Assembly (NCBI GenBank): GCA_910584285.1
Contig: CAJTYK010000016.1
Location: 1-42,476, forward strand
From: an uncultured Oscillospiraceae bacterium
GTDB taxonomy: Bacteria; Bacillota; Clostridia; Oscillospirales; Oscillospiraceae
DNA length: 42,476 bases
Reading direction: 5' to 3'
Part shown: in pieces, positions 39,398 through 42,476 of the stretch
Position numbering within the stretch: position 1 is the stretch's first letter
How the letters are laid out: each line of letters opens with the position of its first letter
Notes under the pieces: generated by a model
The model's input: only the letters and a program-made list of their open reading frames with translations
What the model was told of the DNA's origin: nothing
The model's database searches: none
Position numbers and translations under genes: made by a program

Positions 39398-41227
39398 TTA
39401 CGCTCCCCAGACCTTCGCCGCGTTCTCCTCGGCGAACTGCTTGCTGTAGAGGTCGTGGTAATAGCCGTGGGCCCGTAACAGCGCCTCGTGGGTGCCCTGC
39501 TCCACGATCTTGCCGTCCCGCACCACCAGGATCATATCCGCCTTGCGGATGGTGGACAGGCGGTGGGCGATGAGGAACGAGGTGCGATCCTTCAGCAGAT
39601 GGTCGATGGCCTGCTGGATGAGCTGCTCGGTCTGGGTGTCGATGGAGGAGGTGGCCTCGTCCAGCACGAAGATCCGCGGGTCGGCCAGCACCGCCCGGGC
39701 AAAGGAGATGAGCTGCTTCTCGCCGGTGGACAGCCGGTCGCCCCCTTCGCCCACGCTGCTGTCCCAGCCCTGCTCCAGCTTGGCCACCACCGTGTCGGCG
39801 GAGACGGCCTTGGCCGCCGCCTCGATCTCCGCGTCGGTGGCGTCCAAGCGGCCGTAGCGGATGTTTTCCCGGACGGTGCCGGAGAACAGGTGGGGGCTTT
39901 GCAGCACGTAGCCGATGGAGGAGTGGAGCCACAGCTGGCTGCGCTCTCGGTAGTCCCGGCCGTCGATGAGGATTCGGCCCTCCGTCGGCTCGAAGAAGCG
40001 GCAGGCCAGGTTCACCAGGGTGGACTTGCCCGCCCCGGTCTCGCCTACGATGGCCACCGTGGTGCCGGCGGGAATCTTCAGGTTGAAGTGCTCCAGCACG
40101 TTGTCCCCGCCGTCGGGGTAGCGGAAGGTCACGTCGTCAAACTCGATGTCCCCTCGGATGGGCTCCCAGTTCTCCCGCTTGGGCTGGAAGGCGTCGCCGT
40201 ACTTCTCCACCACCTCGGGGGCGTCGGTGATCTGGGGCACCTCGTCCAGCAGGCCGGTGACCCGCTCGATGGACGCCTGGACGGCGATGAATTCCGCCAG
40301 GTTGGCCGTCATGCTCTGGATGGGCTCGAAGATGTTCATGGCGTAGGAGATGAAGGCGGACAGGGTGGCGAGGTCCAGCACCTGCCCCACCGTCAGGTAG
40401 CCGCCCCGCAGCAGCACGATGGCCACCGTCAGGGAGGAGAAGAACAGCGTCACGGGGATATAGACCGCGTTGAGCCGGGCGGCCCGCACCGCGGAGCGGT
40501 TCATCTCGTCGGTGAGTCCCCGGAAGCCGTGGATGCTCTGATCCTCGATGACCAGGGTTTTGGAGGTCTTGGCCCCGGTGATGCCCTCGTTGAAGGCCCC
40601 GGTGATCTTGGAGTTGATCTTCCGCACCTTCCGGTTCCAGTGGAGGATGCGGGGCTGGAACCAGCCCGTCAGCACCGCCACAAAGGGCACCACCAGCATG
40701 ACCACCAGGGCCAGCTGCCAGTTGAGGGCGAACATGATGACAAAGGAACTGACCACATACACCGCCACATCGATCATGTCGTTAAAATTCCAGGCCAGGT
40801 TGCCCGCGATACGGTTGGTGTCGTTGGTGATCCGGGTGAGCAGATAGCCCACCGGGGTGACATTGTAGAAGGACAGGGACAGGGTTTGCAGATGCTCGAA
40901 CAGATCCCGGCGCAGATCCCGGCCCAGGTACATCTCAATGTGCATCGTCTGCCGGGTGCCGGCCACCACCAGCAGGGCCAGCACTGTGATGGCCAGCAGA
41001 TAGGCCGCTGAGAAGGGGACAAGGCCCTCCAACGTGCCCCCCTGGATGAAGTGGCTGATGGCGTACAGCTGGAACAGGGGCAGCATGGAGTCCACCAGAT
41101 CGGCACAGGCGGTGAACCCGATCAGCTTGAGGTAGCGCCCCTTGAACCGTGCCAGGATGGGCAGCAGCCGCTTCCAGATGGACAGGTCAAAGGACTTGGT
41201 ATATTCTTTTTCGTCAAAGGCCGCCAT
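39398..41227 (-). CDS. ABC exporter half-transporter, catalytically canonical subunit
   Basis: 609 residues; its ATG overlaps the stop of the upstream partner (TAATG). Six membrane helices occupy about 25-320. The nucleotide-binding domain has Walker A GETGAGKST (about 398-406), Q-loop VLQSPHLFSG, signature LSTGEKQ (about 501-507), Walker B IFVLDEATSS with the catalytic Glu (about 524-533) and the H-loop IAHRLST. With the gene at 41227 it forms a heterodimeric multidrug- or lipid-type exporter of the BmrCD/TM287-288 sort, in which one of two ATP sites is weak. The signature's LSTGE in place of LSGGQ supports the asymmetry. Substrate unknown. Confidence 0.93.
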   Translation of the reverse strand: MAAFDEKEYTKSFDLSIWKRLLPILARFKGRYLKLIGFTACADLVDSMLPLFQLYAISHFIQGGTLEGLVPFSAAYLLAITVLALLVVAGTRQTMHIEMYLGRDLRRDLFEHLQTLSLSFYNVTPVGYLLTRITNDTNRIAGNLAWNFNDMIDVAVYVVSSFVIMFALNWQLALVVMLVVPFVAVLTGWFQPRILHWNRKVRKINSKITGAFNEGITGAKTSKTLVIEDQSIHGFRGLTDEMNRSAVRAARLNAVYIPVTLFFSSLTVAIVLLRGGYLTVGQVLDLATLSAFISYAMNIFEPIQSMTANLAEFIAVQASIERVTGLLDEVPQITDAPEVVEKYGDAFQPKRENWEPIRGDIEFDDVTFRYPDGGDNVLEHFNLKIPAGTTVAIVGETGAGKSTLVNLACRFFEPTEGRILIDGRDYRERSQLWLHSSIGYVLQSPHLFSGTVRENIRYGRLDATDAEIEAAAKAVSADTVVAKLEQGWDSSVGEGGDRLSTGEKQLISFARAVLADPRIFVLDEATSSIDTQTEQLIQQAIDHLLKDRTSFLIAHRLSTIRKADMILVVRDGKIVEQGTHEALLRAHGYYHDLYSKQFAEENAAKVWGA

Positions 41228-42476
41228 TACGGGTTCCCCCCTTCCTCCACCAGAGCGCGGTCGTCGCTGCTCATCTGGATATCATAGATCTCCTTGTAAA
41301 TGCCCGGGCGGGAGATGAGCTCCGTATGGGTGCCCACGTCCGCCACCCGCCCGCCGTCCAGCACCAGGATCCGGTCGGCCTGCATCAGGGTGGTGACCCG
41401 GTGGGAGATGAGGATCACCGTGGCCTCCGCCATCCGCTCCTTTAGGGCGGCGCGGATTTTCGTGTCCGTCTCCGCGTCCACAGCGGACAAGGAGTCGTCG
41501 AACACCATCACCGGCGCGTTTTGCAGCAGCATTCGGGCGATGGCCACCCGCTGCTTCTGGCCGCCGGACAGGGTGACGCCCCGCTCGCCCACCACCGTCT
41601 CGTAGCCGTTGGCCAGATCCGCGATGGCCTCGTCCACGCAGGCCACCCGGGCGCAGGCACGCAGATCCTCCTCGGCGGCGTCCGGACGGGTGGCGGCGAT
41701 GTTCTCCCGGATGGTCTGGGAGAACAGGAAGGGCTCCTGGAGTACCAGGCCGATCTGGCGGCGCAGATCCTCCCGCTTGATGTCCCGGATATCCACCCCG
41801 CCGATGGTGATTCTGCCTTGGCCCTCCTTCAGGTCGTAGAGGCGATCCAGCAGGTGCATCAGGGTGGACTTGCCGGAGCCAGTGCCGCCCAGGATGGCGA
41901 AGGTGCCGCCCCAGGGGATGGTGAAGGATACGTCCCGGAGCACCTCCTGGCCGCCGTAGCCGAAGGTGACGTGATCGAACACGATGTCCCCCGCCAGCTT
42001 GACGTTTTGGGCGGAGGGCCGGTCGTCCTCCTCAGAGGATTTGATGATGTAGCCCACCCGATCCAGGGACACCCCGGCCTTGCTCATCTCGGACAGCACC
42101 CGGCCCAGGGAGCGCACCGGCCAGGCCATGGCGCTGTTGTACAGGATGAACACCTGGAACTCCCCCAGGGTGAGGGAGCCGTTCACCACCGCCGCCGTCC
42201 CGGCCACGATGACCGCCATGATTTGCAGGCACACCAGAAACACACCGGAGGCCCAGTACACGCTGAGCACTTTGCCCAGCTCTACCCACAAAGCGGAAAA
42301 ACGGTCGTTTTTCTGGGCGAAGCGGTCAATCTCGAACCGCTCCCGGCCGAAGGCCCGCACCACCCGCACGCCGGTGAGGTTTTCCTGGGCGCAGGTGGTC
42401 AGCTCCCCCTCTGCCTCGTCCGCCGCCTGGAAGCGGGTGGAGATCTTGCCGTAAAACACCCCGGAGGCCAGCCCTG
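41227..42476 (-). CDS. ABC exporter half-transporter, degenerate subunit (5' end outside the window)
   Basis: The reading frame is open to the right edge, so the start and first membrane helices are missing; about 416 residues are visible. The last helices, coupling helices (QENLTGVRVVRAFGRE) and a full nucleotide-binding domain are present: Walker A GGTGSGKST, Q-loop LVLQEPFLFSQ, signature LSGGQKQR, H-loop ISHRVTT. Walker B reads VMVFDDSLSAVD, with Asp in place of the catalytic Glu, as in the inactive-site subunit of heterodimeric exporters. It is cotranscribed with, and translationally coupled to, the next gene. Confidence 0.92.
   Translation of the reverse strand, partial: GLASGVFYGKISTRFQAADEAEGELTTCAQENLTGVRVVRAFGRERFEIDRFAQKNDRFSALWVELGKVLSVYWASGVFLVCLQIMAVIVAGTAAVVNGSLTLGEFQVFILYNSAMAWPVRSLGRVLSEMSKAGVSLDRVGYIIKSSEEDDRPSAQNVKLAGDIVFDHVTFGYGGQEVLRDVSFTIPWGGTFAILGGTGSGKSTLMHLLDRLYDLKEGQGRITIGGVDIRDIKREDLRRQIGLVLQEPFLFSQTIRENIAATRPDAAEEDLRACARVACVDEAIADLANGYETVVGERGVTLSGGQKQRVAIARMLLQNAPVMVFDDSLSAVDAETDTKIRAALKERMAEATVILISHRVTTLMQADRILVLDGGRVADVGTHTELISRPGIYKEIYDIQMSSDDRALVEEGGNP

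Overview
The window is a GC-rich chromosome segment of a spore-forming Bacillota bacterium, most likely a gut clostridium of the Oscillospiraceae type (Flavonifractor/Lawsonibacter/Oscillibacter-like). The spoIIA sporulation operon, AGGAGG-type ribosome sites, a glycerol-3-phosphate dehydrogenase operon with a DUF1667 gene, and the YitT, RecQ and heterodimeric ABC exporter genes all fit. The genus is an inference; no rRNA or tRNA gene is present to test it.

Layout. 1-5674: end of a type II topoisomerase B subunit, a secreted protein with a copper-amine-oxidase-like domain, a polytopic membrane protein and the matching topoisomerase A subunit. 5772-10219: YitT-family membrane protein, a lipoprotein, glutaminyl-tRNA synthetase and an AT-rich acetyltransferase. 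10276-13356 (minus): spoIIAA-spoIIAB-sigF, preceded by an ECF sigma factor and its likely membrane-bound anti-sigma partner. 13529-15111: a leader ORF, an intrinsic terminator and a uracil permease. 15206-17302 (minus): an AT-rich hydrolase fused to a membrane domain, with its own attenuator-like leader. 17580-22972: glpP, two FAD oxidoreductases, DUF1667 and glpK, behind a leader terminator of the kind GlpP acts on.

23174-29854 is an AT-rich accessory island of Tn4451 type. It holds a large serine recombinase, TnpW, MobC, an oriT-like hairpin, a candidate small RNA, two zinc-ribbon proteins, an HNH endonuclease remnant, an XRE/ImmA pair, a 43-residue ORF and a frameshifted tnpV. No relaxase gene is visible, so the element looks decayed. 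29979-39361 returns to core genes: a chemoreceptor with a zinc-binding (CZB-like) extracytoplasmic domain, pyrG, recQ, a TauE/SafE exporter, a thioesterase, a MATE transporter and a coiled-coil protein of unknown role. 39398 to the end (minus) is a heterodimeric ABC exporter, cut by the window edge.

The most unusual signals are non-coding. A three-copy palindromic repeat family sits at or next to stop codons; one copy splits the spoIIA operon and another replaces the end of the DUF1667 gene. Three promoter-leader-terminator units precede uraA, the hydrolase and glpP. The island carries a separate promoter/terminator RNA unit.
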